Assembly: GCA_002733645.1 (NCBI GenBank)
Contig: NVWL01000007.1
Coordinates: 54,157-118,156, forward strand
DNA length: 64,000 bases
Source: Oceanobacter sp.
GTDB taxonomy: Bacteria; Pseudomonadota; Gammaproteobacteria; Pseudomonadales; Oceanobacteraceae
Reading direction: 5' to 3'
Shown here: positions 57,154 to 64,000 of the stretch, one piece after another
How positions within the stretch are numbered: position 1 is the stretch's first letter
How the letters are laid out: every line of letters starts with the position of its first letter
Position numbers and translations under genes: made by a program
Notes under the pieces: generated by a model
What the model saw: the letters and a program-made list of their open reading frames with translations, nothing else
What the model was told of the DNA's origin: nothing
The model's database searches: none

Positions 57154-58974
57154 TTAGCTAGTTTTCTTAGGCTTAGCACGCTTACGCTCGTTTTCAGTCA
57201 GGTGCTTCTTACGCAGACGGATGCTGATAGGTGTTACTTCAACCAGCTCGTCGTCTTCGATGAATTCCAAAGCCTGTTCCAGAGTGTGTTTCACTGGTGG
57301 AGTTAGGTTGATGGCTTCATCCGTACCCGATGCGCGCACGTTAGTTAGCTGCTTCGCTTTGGTTGGGTTAACCGTTAAGTCGTTATCGCGGCTGTGTAGA
57401 CCCACGATCATGCCTTCGTACACTTCAGTCGCAGGCGATACGAATAGACGACCACGTTCCTGAAGGGTAAATAGGGCATAACCCAGAACCTTACCTGGCA
57501 CCATAGAAACCATTACGCCGTTATGACGAGTAGAGCCTAGACCTGTAAGGATAGGACCATAATGGTCAAATACGTTGGTCAGAATACCTGAGCCAGACGT
57601 CATGGTCATGAACTGGCTGCGGAAGCCAATCAAGCCACGTGCAGGCATCATAAACTCAAGACGAGTACGGCCTTTGCCATCTGGAACCATGTTGGTCATT
57701 TCGGCACGACGGTTACCCATCTCTTCCATGATTGAACCTTGGTGCTCATCTTCAACGTCGATAACCACTTGCTCGTACGGCTCTTGCAGTTCACCGTCGA
57801 TTTCGCGCTGAACAACTTCAGGTTTACCAATCGCCATTTCGAAGCCTTCGCGACGCATGGTTTCGATCAGTACCGACAAGTGCAATTCACCACGGCCAGA
57901 TACTTTAAACTTCTCAGGGCTGTCGCCTTCTTCAACGCGTAATGCCACGTTGTGGATCAGTTCTTGTTCTAGACGGTCTTTAATATTACGTGAGGTAACG
58001 TACTTACCTTCTTTACCAGCAAACGGCGAGTTGTTTACTTGGAACGTCATGCTGACGGTAGGCTCATCCACAGACAAGGCTGGAAGCGCTTCTACATTGC
58101 CAACTGCACAAATGGTGTCGGAAATGTTTAGGCCGTCGATACCAGAGATACAAACGATATCGCCCGCGTTCGCTTCTTCAACATCAATGCGGTTTAAGCC
58201 GTGGAAGCCTTTAACCTGTTGGATACGACCTTTACGTGTTTTGCCTTCAGCGGTAATCAACTGAACGTCAGTGCCAGGCTTAAGCTTACCGCGCTTGATG
58301 CGGCCAACACCGATAACACCCACGAAGCTGTCGTAATCAAGTGCAGACACCTGCATCTGGAAGGGACCATCAACTTCAACTTGTGGTGCTTCAACGTGAT
58401 CAACGATCATCTGGAACAATGGCGTCATGTCGTCAGCCATCTCATCCGGGTCAGTACCAGCGATACCATTTAAGGCGGACGCGTAGATGACTGGGAAATC
58501 AAGCTGCTCTTCCGTCGCGCCAAGGCGATCGAATAAGTCGAAGATTTCGTCCATCACCCAATCAGGACGAGCGCCCGGACGGTCAATTTTGTTAATAACA
58601 ACGATAGGGCGTAGGCCCTGTTCGAACGCTTTCTGCGTTACGAAACGAGTCTGAGGCATTGGGCCGTCAACGGCATCAACCAGCAGACACACAGAGTCAA
58701 CCATCGACATAACACGTTCAACTTCGCCACCGAAGTCGGCGTGTCCAGGGGTGTCAACGATGTTGATGCGGTAGTCATTCCACATGATAGACGTGTTTTT
58801 CGCCAAAATGGTAATACCGCGCTCTTTTTCCTGGTCGTTAGAATCCATCATGCGCTCGCCGCCTTGCTGGCTGCGGTCTAGCGTACCGGATTGCTCCAGT
58901 AGTTTATCAACCAAGGTAGTTTTACCGTGGTCAACGTGCGCGATGATGGCAATGTTTCTGAGATTATCGATCAC
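57154..58974 (-). CDS. typA: Translational GTPase BipA/TypA
   Basis: The 606-residue GTPase has G1 AHVDHGKTT (about 12-20), G2 RGITI, G3 DTPGHADF, G4 NKID, then EF-G-like domains and the BipA-specific C-terminal domain (GHGNVRASG-like [16 protein letters not shown]). It binds ribosomes and is involved in 50S assembly at low temperature and stress. The C-terminal end is basic ([19 protein letters not shown]), as usual. Confidence 0.96.
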   Translation of the reverse strand: MIDNLRNIAIIAHVDHGKTTLVDKLLEQSGTLDRSQQGGERMMDSNDQEKERGITILAKNTSIMWNDYRINIVDTPGHADFGGEVERVMSMVDSVCLLVDAVDGPMPQTRFVTQKAFEQGLRPIVVINKIDRPGARPDWVMDEIFDLFDRLGATEEQLDFPVIYASALNGIAGTDPDEMADDMTPLFQMIVDHVEAPQVEVDGPFQMQVSALDYDSFVGVIGVGRIKRGKLKPGTDVQLITAEGKTRKGRIQQVKGFHGLNRIDVEEANAGDIVCISGIDGLNISDTICAVGNVEALPALSVDEPTVSMTFQVNNSPFAGKEGKYVTSRNIKDRLEQELIHNVALRVEEGDSPEKFKVSGRGELHLSVLIETMRREGFEMAIGKPEVVQREIDGELQEPYEQVVIDVEDEHQGSIMEEMGNRRAEMTNMVPDGKGRTRLEFMMPARGLIGFRSQFMTMTSGSGILTNVFDHYGPILTGLGSTRHNGVMVSMVPGKVLGYALFTLQERGRLFVSPATEVYEGMIVGLHSRDNDLTVNPTKAKQLTNVRASGTDEAINLTPPVKHTLEQALEFIEDDELVEVTPISIRLRKKHLTENERKRAKPKKTS

Positions 58975-59235
58975 AACAGTGGCCTTTACTTATCGGGCCT
59001 GTCTGGTTACCCGTACAAGTGAACGGTCAGAGGCCAAGGTTAAAATTTCGCGCGGAGTATACCTGAAAGGCGGCAAATTCGGGATATTCTTTTAGTAAAC
59101 GCCGTAAAGTTTTTACCTGTCGTAAATAACCTCGAGATATGGTCAATAAAGACCATCTAAGATCGTATACGAAACGGGCACAGTGAACTTATAATGTGCG
59201 GGCCTGACAAAGGCTGGCGCCATAGGTGAGATAAA

Positions 59236-59252
59236 TGCACCGTTTGTGTGCG
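59236..59252 (+). promoter_or_regulatory. NtrC-like enhancer site upstream of glnA
   Basis: TGCACC-GTTTG-TGTGCG matches the NtrC dyad TGCACC-N5-GGTGCA at 10 of 12 fixed positions. Its centre is about 127 bases before the predicted start of transcription, within the range of the E. coli glnA enhancers. A second half-site GGTGTT lies near 59287. The rest of the 58975-59428 gap holds no gene I recognise. Confidence 0.5.
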
Positions 59253-59344
59253 GGCTGTTGTTATATTGCGCTATGATAGTGCGTATTGGTGTTTGACCGC
59301 TTTGATTAACCCAGCAGTAATGCGGGTTTAAGTGGTGTCCAAAA

Positions 59345-59360
59345 TGGCACACTAATTGCT
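59345..59360 (+). promoter_or_regulatory. Sigma-54 promoter of glnA
   Basis: TGGCAC-ACTAA-TTGCT fits the sigma-54 consensus TGGCAC-N5-TTGCW exactly, with GG and GC ten bases apart. Transcription would start near 59371, giving a 58-base leader before glnA. This predicts induction by NtrC-P under nitrogen limitation. Confidence 0.85.
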
Positions 59361-59428
59361 CTATCAGTGAGCATGGTAATCCGGGGTGATCCCCCGATCT
59401 TTATTGAACCGGCATCTGGAGAAAGACA

Positions 59429-60835
59429 ATGTCAGAGAACACTCTGAATCTGATCAAAGAAAATGATGTGACGTGGGTTGACCTACGCTTCACTGATACC
59501 AAAGGCAAAGAGCACCACGTAAGCATTCCTTCTCGCTATGTTGATGAAGAGTTTTTTGAAACCGGTCAGATGTTCGACGGTTCTTCAATCAATGGTTGGA
59601 AAGGCATTAACGAATCAGACATGATCCTTATGCCAGACGATAGCACTGCCTACATGGACCCGTTCACTGAAGACGCCACGCTAGTATTGCGTTGTGACAT
59701 CATTGAGCCTGCAACCATGCAAGGTTACGAGCGTGATCCACGTTCTGTTGCTAAGCGCGCTGAAGAGTACCTTCAGTCTACAGGTCTTGGTGATACTGCA
59801 TTCTTTGGTCCTGAGCCAGAATTCTTCATGTTCGACGACATCACTTGGGGTGCGGACATGCAGGGTTGTTTCTACAAAATCAACTCTGACGAAGGCGCAT
59901 GGGCAACAGCTGCTAAAACTGAAGGCGGTAACCTTGGTCACCGTCCACGTGTTAAAGGCGGTTACTTCCCAGTACCACCTGTTGATAGCCATCACGACAT
60001 CCGTGCTGCTATGTGTAACACCATGGAAGCCATCGGCCTAGATATCGAAGTTCACCACCATGAAGTGGCGAACGCTGGTCAGAACGAAATTGGTGTTCGT
60101 TTTAACACTCTCGTTAAGAAAGCTGACGAAGTGCAGATGATGAAATACGTTGTACACAACGTTGCTGCTGCTTACGGTAAAACGGCTACCTTTATGCCTA
60201 AGCCAGTGGTTGGTGATAACGGTTCTGGTATGCACGTACACCAGTCATTCTGGAAAGACGGCGAAAACATGTTCGCTGGTGACTTGTACGCTGGTTTGTC
60301 TGAAACTGCTTTGTTCTACATCGGCGGTATCATCAAGCACGCTAAAGCGTTGAACGCGTTCACTAACCCGTCAACGAACTCATACAAGCGTCTGATCCCA
60401 GGCTTCGAAGCACCAGTTATGTTGGCATACTCTGCACGTAACCGTTCGGCTTCAATCCGTATTCCGTACGTTGCGTCTCCGAAAGGCAAGCGTATCGAAG
60501 CTCGTTTCCCTGATCCAACAGCTAACCCATACCTAGCGTTCGCTGCTATGTTGATGGCTGGCCTTGACGGCGTTAAGAACAAGATCCACCCAGGCGAAGC
60601 CGCTGACAAAGATCTTTACGATCTACCAGCAGAAGAAGCAGCACTGATTCCACAGGTGTGTGGTTCACTGCGTGAAGCGCTAGATAGCCTAAAAGCGAAC
60701 AGCGAATTCTTGACGGCTGGTGGCGTGTTTACTGAAGACATGATCGACGCTTACATCGAATTGAAGATGGAAGAAGTTTACCGTGTTGAACAGACTACTC
60801 ACCCTGTAGAATTCGACATGTACTACTCTGTTTAA
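59429..60835 (+). CDS. glnA: Glutamine synthetase, type I
   Basis: The 468-residue enzyme makes glutamine from glutamate and ammonia with ATP. It shows [17 protein letters not shown], the metal-site [11 protein letters not shown], the ATP-site [28 protein letters not shown] segment, [10 protein letters not shown] and the adenylylation site DLYDLPAEE. The type I-beta features predict control by adenylylation (GlnE). A ribosome site GGAGAAAG precedes the start. No glnL/glnG (ntrBC) genes follow; the downstream gene is unrelated. Confidence 0.97.
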   Translation: MSENTLNLIKENDVTWVDLRFTDTKGKEHHVSIPSRYVDEEFFETGQMFDGSSINGWKGINESDMILMPDDSTAYMDPFTEDATLVLRCDIIEPATMQGYERDPRSVAKRAEEYLQSTGLGDTAFFGPEPEFFMFDDITWGADMQGCFYKINSDEGAWATAAKTEGGNLGHRPRVKGGYFPVPPVDSHHDIRAAMCNTMEAIGLDIEVHHHEVANAGQNEIGVRFNTLVKKADEVQMMKYVVHNVAAAYGKTATFMPKPVVGDNGSGMHVHQSFWKDGENMFAGDLYAGLSETALFYIGGIIKHAKALNAFTNPSTNSYKRLIPGFEAPVMLAYSARNRSASIRIPYVASPKGKRIEARFPDPTANPYLAFAAMLMAGLDGVKNKIHPGEAADKDLYDLPAEEAALIPQVCGSLREALDSLKANSEFLTAGGVFTEDMIDAYIELKMEEVYRVEQTTHPVEFDMYYSV

Positions 60836-60852
60836 TTGTTGATTAGCAGATG

Positions 60853-60881
60853 AAAAATGGCCCTTCGGGGCCATTTTTTTT
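60853..60881 (+). terminator. Terminator after glnA
   Basis: AAAAATGGCCC-TTCG-GGGCCATTTTT with T8 lies 17 bases after the glnA stop. Confidence 0.93.
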
Positions 60882-61047
60882 GCCTGATTATTAATCAGCA
60901 ATATTGAGCCGATAGGGATTTTCGACTGCTTTATAAGTAATAAATTCACTCCATCAGCCGGGCTGTGCCCAGAATGTTTTTTGACATGAAAGTGTTTATA
61001 CTCTGGAGCAGATATTTCTTCTGAATAAGATACAAGGACGCTATCGC

Positions 61048-62292
61048 ATGTTTTCCAATAGTGCCCCAACACAGGACGTGATTATTGCCGGTCAACACTC
61101 TGGCAAACCAGTCAAAATTACCCCAGCGGCAAAGCCCATATACGATAATCTGGTCGAACTGGCACGGGACCATACCAATTATTGGGCCCAGATCACGGTT
61201 AAAGCCATTAATGAGCTCGCTGCGGGTCGGCTACACCAGAGCAATATCTTTGTTAAGCCTGGTGCGGTTCACCGCAACGGTACTGAAGAATTCGTGATGA
61301 TCTTGCCGGGCTGCAAGGTCACCTGTGAGAAGCTCGATGCTGATGGATTCAGGATTTTGTATTTTGAAGCTGATATTCATTATGGTGAGCTTATTGAATC
61401 AGCGAAGAAGCCGGGGCTGTATACTGCTACCTACAAGGGGAATGATTTCTGGGATACGGAGCTTGAAAAGCACGGGTATATAAAAGAAGAAAAAAACCGC
61501 ATGGTTACTGTAAGCGATAGCCGTTACAAAGACCCCGACCGAGCAGCTACAGTAGCCGCTCCGCGGATCGCCGAAGCTCCCTTTACTGGCGGAAGTGGTA
61601 TGGTCAATGGTGACGGATTTGACTTGCACTTCACTCCCGGTGAGAAAAAACTAGGAGGGTTGAGAAATTACCGCAATGCGATCCGGGTCAATCAGAATAC
61701 AGAATTGAATGAATCTGCTCTTCTGCTTGCTCGAACTATGTACCAGGCCAAAGATATCCAAGGGGTTCGCTGGATTTCTGAGGATGGCGGCTCAGGGGTA
61801 CTTACTCAGGCGATGACGATACTTGCCGGACAAGGCGTTAAGCTCCCTAATCATAAAGTTTTTTTATTTAACCCTACTACTTCGCCGAATACCGCTGTAA
61901 AGGCTGCCCACTCATTACAGATGAAGCTGGATCGCCATTTTAACAAGACCCGTGTGTTGAATGTTGTAGGTAATCGAGACCAGCTGGAGCTGATTGGTAA
62001 CCGGTGGAAAAGTAAAGCTGATAGTCTAACTACTCTGCAGGCAGCCAGTGATATATTCGCTCATGGTAAGAGCATGCATGGGGTAGGACTTACTATTGGC
62101 ACTATTGCTGCCGGGACTGCTGCAGTCGCAGGAGCAGGAATTACAGCGCCTGCTGCACTTACGGCTTTCCTTACTGCTGTTGGCGGAGTTGTCGCGGTTG
62201 GAAAAATTGCAGGCGGTGCCGCTAAATTGGGTAACACATTGGTTGCGAATTTATTGCCAGAGCATCACGATAGATTGAAAGGCAAGTTTTAA
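61048..62292 (+). CDS. Unrecognised 414-residue protein with hydrophobic C-terminal region; candidate effector
   Basis: I do not recognise a family. The protein has no signal peptide. Residues 1-130 look like a compact domain (IAGQHSGKPVKITPAAKPIYDNL-type start). The middle (about 195-320) contains YRNAIRVNQ, WISEDGGSGVLTQAMTILAGQG and VFLFNPTTSPNTAVKAAH, which vaguely recalls alpha/beta-type enzymes. The C-terminal part (about 345-400) is a Gly/Ala-rich hydrophobic stretch (VGLTIGTIAAGTAAVAGAGI and AFLTAVGGVVAVGKIAGGAA) that could insert in a membrane. AAGGACG precedes the ATG. It is followed with a one-base overlap by two duplicated genes, the typical look of a secreted effector with immunity or accessory proteins. 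That role is inference from layout. Confidence 0.7.
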   Translation: MFSNSAPTQDVIIAGQHSGKPVKITPAAKPIYDNLVELARDHTNYWAQITVKAINELAAGRLHQSNIFVKPGAVHRNGTEEFVMILPGCKVTCEKLDADGFRILYFEADIHYGELIESAKKPGLYTATYKGNDFWDTELEKHGYIKEEKNRMVTVSDSRYKDPDRAATVAAPRIAEAPFTGGSGMVNGDGFDLHFTPGEKKLGGLRNYRNAIRVNQNTELNESALLLARTMYQAKDIQGVRWISEDGGSGVLTQAMTILAGQGVKLPNHKVFLFNPTTSPNTAVKAAHSLQMKLDRHFNKTRVLNVVGNRDQLELIGNRWKSKADSLTTLQAASDIFAHGKSMHGVGLTIGTIAAGTAAVAGAGITAPAALTAFLTAVGGVVAVGKIAGGAAKLGNTLVANLLPEHHDRLKGKF

Positions 62293-63167
62293 TGCGTAAC
62301 TTTATTAAGTATTCCAAATTGAAATTGCGTGATAGCCCCGAAAGTTGTAGCCCGGTCGGGCCCGATTTCACGAGCGCTAGTAATCACACTGTTACACTTG
62401 CAGGGACTCAGCTTGGATTTAAAGCGCCCAGGCATGATCCTCCTCCATACGGTAAGATTCGCCAACGTCGAATTAGTAATTCATATTCTTTGTCTGATGC
62501 AAGAGTACACGGTTATAACTTTCAGCCGAGTCAAAGCTGGAAGACTACAGAGGTTTTTTTCCGTGATTGGTCGTTCTGCGGTCCTTGGTTCACAGGTTTC
62601 ATGGGGGACACTTCTTGCTGTCTTCAAGTTATACAGTTAAGCGAGCCTGACGCGGAAATTAATTTTCTACACCCTCAAGCACTTGAAATAGCATCACTTG
62701 CATATATTACCGCTAATTATGGTTATAGAGTGTACGATGAAGATAACGGCGACATGCACTATATTGCTCCAGTGAATTGGTCAACAGTATCACAGTTAGA
62801 AGTACCATCCGTACAATTTGACAGTGAGCGACTGATGCGCGGTGCAGCTCCCGAACGCCATGTTTTTATTCCTATTTCCCGTAGTCATATTGCCTACTTT
62901 TCACTGAGGACGTTACAAAGCGCCTCAGGAACCCGAGACGAGGTCGACAGGCAGGTCGATCCCACTCCTTTCAAAGAGTTGGTTGATAATATCGTCGGCA
63001 GTATCCGTGTAACCTTGTCGCCAGAAGCTCAGGCGGATTGGGATGAGATCAGAAAGAGTAATCCCGACGCTAAAGTGTCCGAAACGTGCGCACCTTTGAA
63101 GTGGCCAGCTGATGTCGATAAAGACGGGCTGACCATTTTGGAATACGACCCTAAGCGCTACGCGTGA
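62292..63167 (+). CDS. Unrecognised 291-residue protein, tandem copy 1; candidate immunity or accessory protein
   Basis: The soluble 291-residue protein has no signal peptide and many aromatic residues (WSFCGPWFTGFMGDTSCCLQVIQL) and a repeated WSTVSQL-type segment. The A of its start codon is the last base of the preceding stop codon (TAATG), giving translational coupling. Its C-terminal 100 residues include IVGSIRVTLSPEAQADWDEI, encoded by DNA identical to that of the next copy. No known family comes to mind. Pairing with the upstream gene suggests that it neutralises or assists that product. Confidence 0.72.
   Translation: MRNFIKYSKLKLRDSPESCSPVGPDFTSASNHTVTLAGTQLGFKAPRHDPPPYGKIRQRRISNSYSLSDARVHGYNFQPSQSWKTTEVFFRDWSFCGPWFTGFMGDTSCCLQVIQLSEPDAEINFLHPQALEIASLAYITANYGYRVYDEDNGDMHYIAPVNWSTVSQLEVPSVQFDSERLMRGAAPERHVFIPISRSHIAYFSLRTLQSASGTRDEVDRQVDPTPFKELVDNIVGSIRVTLSPEAQADWDEIRKSNPDAKVSETCAPLKWPADVDKDGLTILEYDPKRYA
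62985..63083 (+). repeat. 99-base exact repeat shared by the two tandem genes, copy 1
   Basis: This segment is identical to 63902-64000, where the window ends, so the identity may extend further. Flanking coding sequence of the two genes differs at many positions. A sharp change from divergent to identical DNA within paralogues points to gene conversion or recent recombination. Confidence 0.9.
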
Positions 63168-63205
63168 TTTCTACAGTACTAGGGTCAATGGAAAGGCAAG
63201 TTCTA

Positions 63206-64000
63206 ATGCGTAACTTTATCAAATACTCGAAGTTTCAGTTGCGTGATGCTCCCGAAAGCTGCAGCCCGGTTGGGCCAAAGTTTGCGAGCGCTGGTAGATG
63301 CTCGGTCGCACTTGCAGGGACTCAGCTTGAATTTAAAGCGCCCTGGCATGATTCTTCTCCATACGGCAATATTCGGCAAATACGTATGAAGAAAGATTAC
63401 TCTTTAAGAAGCGGCGGTAATGTTGTTAATTGGAACATTCAGCCGAGCCAAAGCTGGCTGAGTACCAGCATCTTCTACCGACAATGGTCTTTCTGCGGCC
63501 CTTGGTTTACTGGGTTTATGGGGTTTACCTCCTGCTATATGGAAGCGATTCAGTTAACTGAACCTAATCCGCAGGTGAATTTTATGCACCCTCAGGCACT
63601 GGAGACAGCGGCTCTTTCATACCTGACTGCCAATTACGGGCATCAGGTCATCGATGAAAATTGTGGTGAAATGAACTACGAGGCCCCTCTGAACTGGTCA
63701 ACAGTGAAACAGCTTAACGTGCCGACTTTACAGTTCGACTGTGAAAGAACATGGGGGGGCGCAGCACCCGAACGTCATGTTTTTATTCCAATTTCTCGTA
63801 CTCATATAGCCCATTTTTCATTCAGTACTTTGCAAAATGCATCAGGTACTCGTGAGCAGGTAGATAAAAAAGTAGATCCAGCGCCTTTTAAAGAACTGAT
63901 AGATAATATCGTCGGCAGTATCCGTGTAACCTTGTCGCCAGAAGCTCAGGCGGATTGGGATGAGATCAGAAAGAGTAATCCCGACGCTAAAGTGTCCGAA
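63206..64000 (+). CDS. Tandem copy 2 of the preceding gene, cut by the window end
   Basis: 265 codons are present and the frame is still open at base 64000. It starts MRNFIKYSKFQLRDAPESCSP and follows copy 1 along its length, with moderate identity in the middle and complete nucleotide identity over the last 99 bases of the window (63902-64000 = 62985-63083). The 19 bases before its start (AAAGGCAAGTTCTAATGCG-like) repeat the end of the upstream 414-residue gene, so the duplicated unit carried a remnant of that gene's tail. The difference in the middle suggests diversified specificity. Confidence 0.8.
   Translation, partial: MRNFIKYSKFQLRDAPESCSPVGPKFASAGRCSVALAGTQLEFKAPWHDSSPYGNIRQIRMKKDYSLRSGGNVVNWNIQPSQSWLSTSIFYRQWSFCGPWFTGFMGFTSCYMEAIQLTEPNPQVNFMHPQALETAALSYLTANYGHQVIDENCGEMNYEAPLNWSTVKQLNVPTLQFDCERTWGGAAPERHVFIPISRTHIAHFSFSTLQNASGTREQVDKKVDPAPFKELIDNIVGSIRVTLSPEAQADWDEIRKSNPDAKVSE
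63902..64000 (+). repeat. 99-base exact repeat shared by the two tandem genes, copy 2
   Basis: Identical to 62985-63083 in every base. Only the part inside the window can be judged. Confidence 0.9.

Noticed and set aside
60981..61002. TTGACA and TATACT upstream of the 414-residue gene as a sigma-70 promoter
   Set aside because: Only 10 bases separate the hexamers; about 17 are needed. TATACT may still be a -10 element, but no -35 at the right distance is seen.
61783..61802. DGGSG in the 414-residue protein as a lipase nucleophile elbow
   Set aside because: The GxSxG pattern is not fulfilled (the residues after Ser are Gly-Val), and the expected Asp/His partners cannot be assigned.

Overview
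The window is a 64 kb piece of a gammaproteobacterial chromosome. The proteins (YidC, MnmE, MnmG, gammaproteobacterial-type GshA, Rsd/AlgQ, DsbB, Tex, ATP-dependent PckA, Hsp33, Hsp15, NudE, CpxRA, BipA, GlnA) and gene order such as gshA..tex-pckA-hslO-hslR-yrfG and yidC-mnmE point to a marine, Oceanospirillales- or Pseudomonas-like lineage. I cannot name a species. GC looks moderate in the core and clearly lower in several inserted stretches (2.7-4.7 kb, 11.9-14.0 kb, 31.7-36.2 kb).

Layout. (1) 1-2693: 3' part of yidC, a terminator and complete mnmE. (2) 2694-13454: a defence island placed exactly behind the mnmE stop codon. It holds a sigma-70-family factor with a long N-terminal extension, a MORC/MutL-type GHKL ATPase, a Z1-domain helicase-like ATPase, a PD-(D/E)XK nuclease-like protein and an AIPR protein in one tightly packed operon, faced by a convergent DNA cytosine-5 methyltransferase. 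This matches the MutL/Z1/AIPR (Mza-like) class of putative anti-phage systems. Next to it is a 126-residue gene whose promoter region carries two LexA-type SOS boxes. (3) 14.0-21.2 kb: an epimerase-like protein, a di-haem cytochrome c peroxidase plus chemoreceptor pair, two tandem di-iron hydrolase-like paralogues with a TetR regulator, and a lipoprotein. (4) 21.2-23.5 kb: a cluster of DnaA boxes, a good candidate for oriC or part of it, followed by mnmG. (5) 23.5-29.9 kb: a Fic protein behind a repeat-rich promoter region, a DUF4105 protein whose signal peptide seems to be frameshifted, a MITE-like element, a WD40 lipoprotein, rsd, dsbB and a FliL-like protein. (6) 30.0-43.1 kb: gshA, two tandem TonB-dependent receptors, tex, pckA, hslO, hslR, yrfG and divergent nudE. 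(7) 43.2-52.0 kb: an NYN nuclease fused to an MbcA/ParS/Xre-like domain, a MATE transporter, a lone prepilin-like protein, rsuA, lrgAB behind tRNA-Leu(UAG), an AI-2E-family permease and cpxRA. (8) 52.1-60.9 kb: malic enzyme, a phytase-like esterase lipoprotein, an exported CYTH-like protein, a ParD-like/methionine aminopeptidase pair, bipA, and glnA with a sigma-54 promoter and an NtrC-like site. (9) 61.0-64.0 kb: an unrecognised 414-residue protein followed by two tandem paralogous genes, the last cut by the window end; the arrangement resembles an effector with duplicated immunity or accessory genes.

The most distinctive material is the sigma-factor-led Mza-like island, the SOS-box gene beside it, the NYN-MbcA fusion, the ParD-MetAP pair with a phased operator, and the duplicated locus at the right edge. 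All functions are read from sequence and recalled family knowledge; no database search was run.
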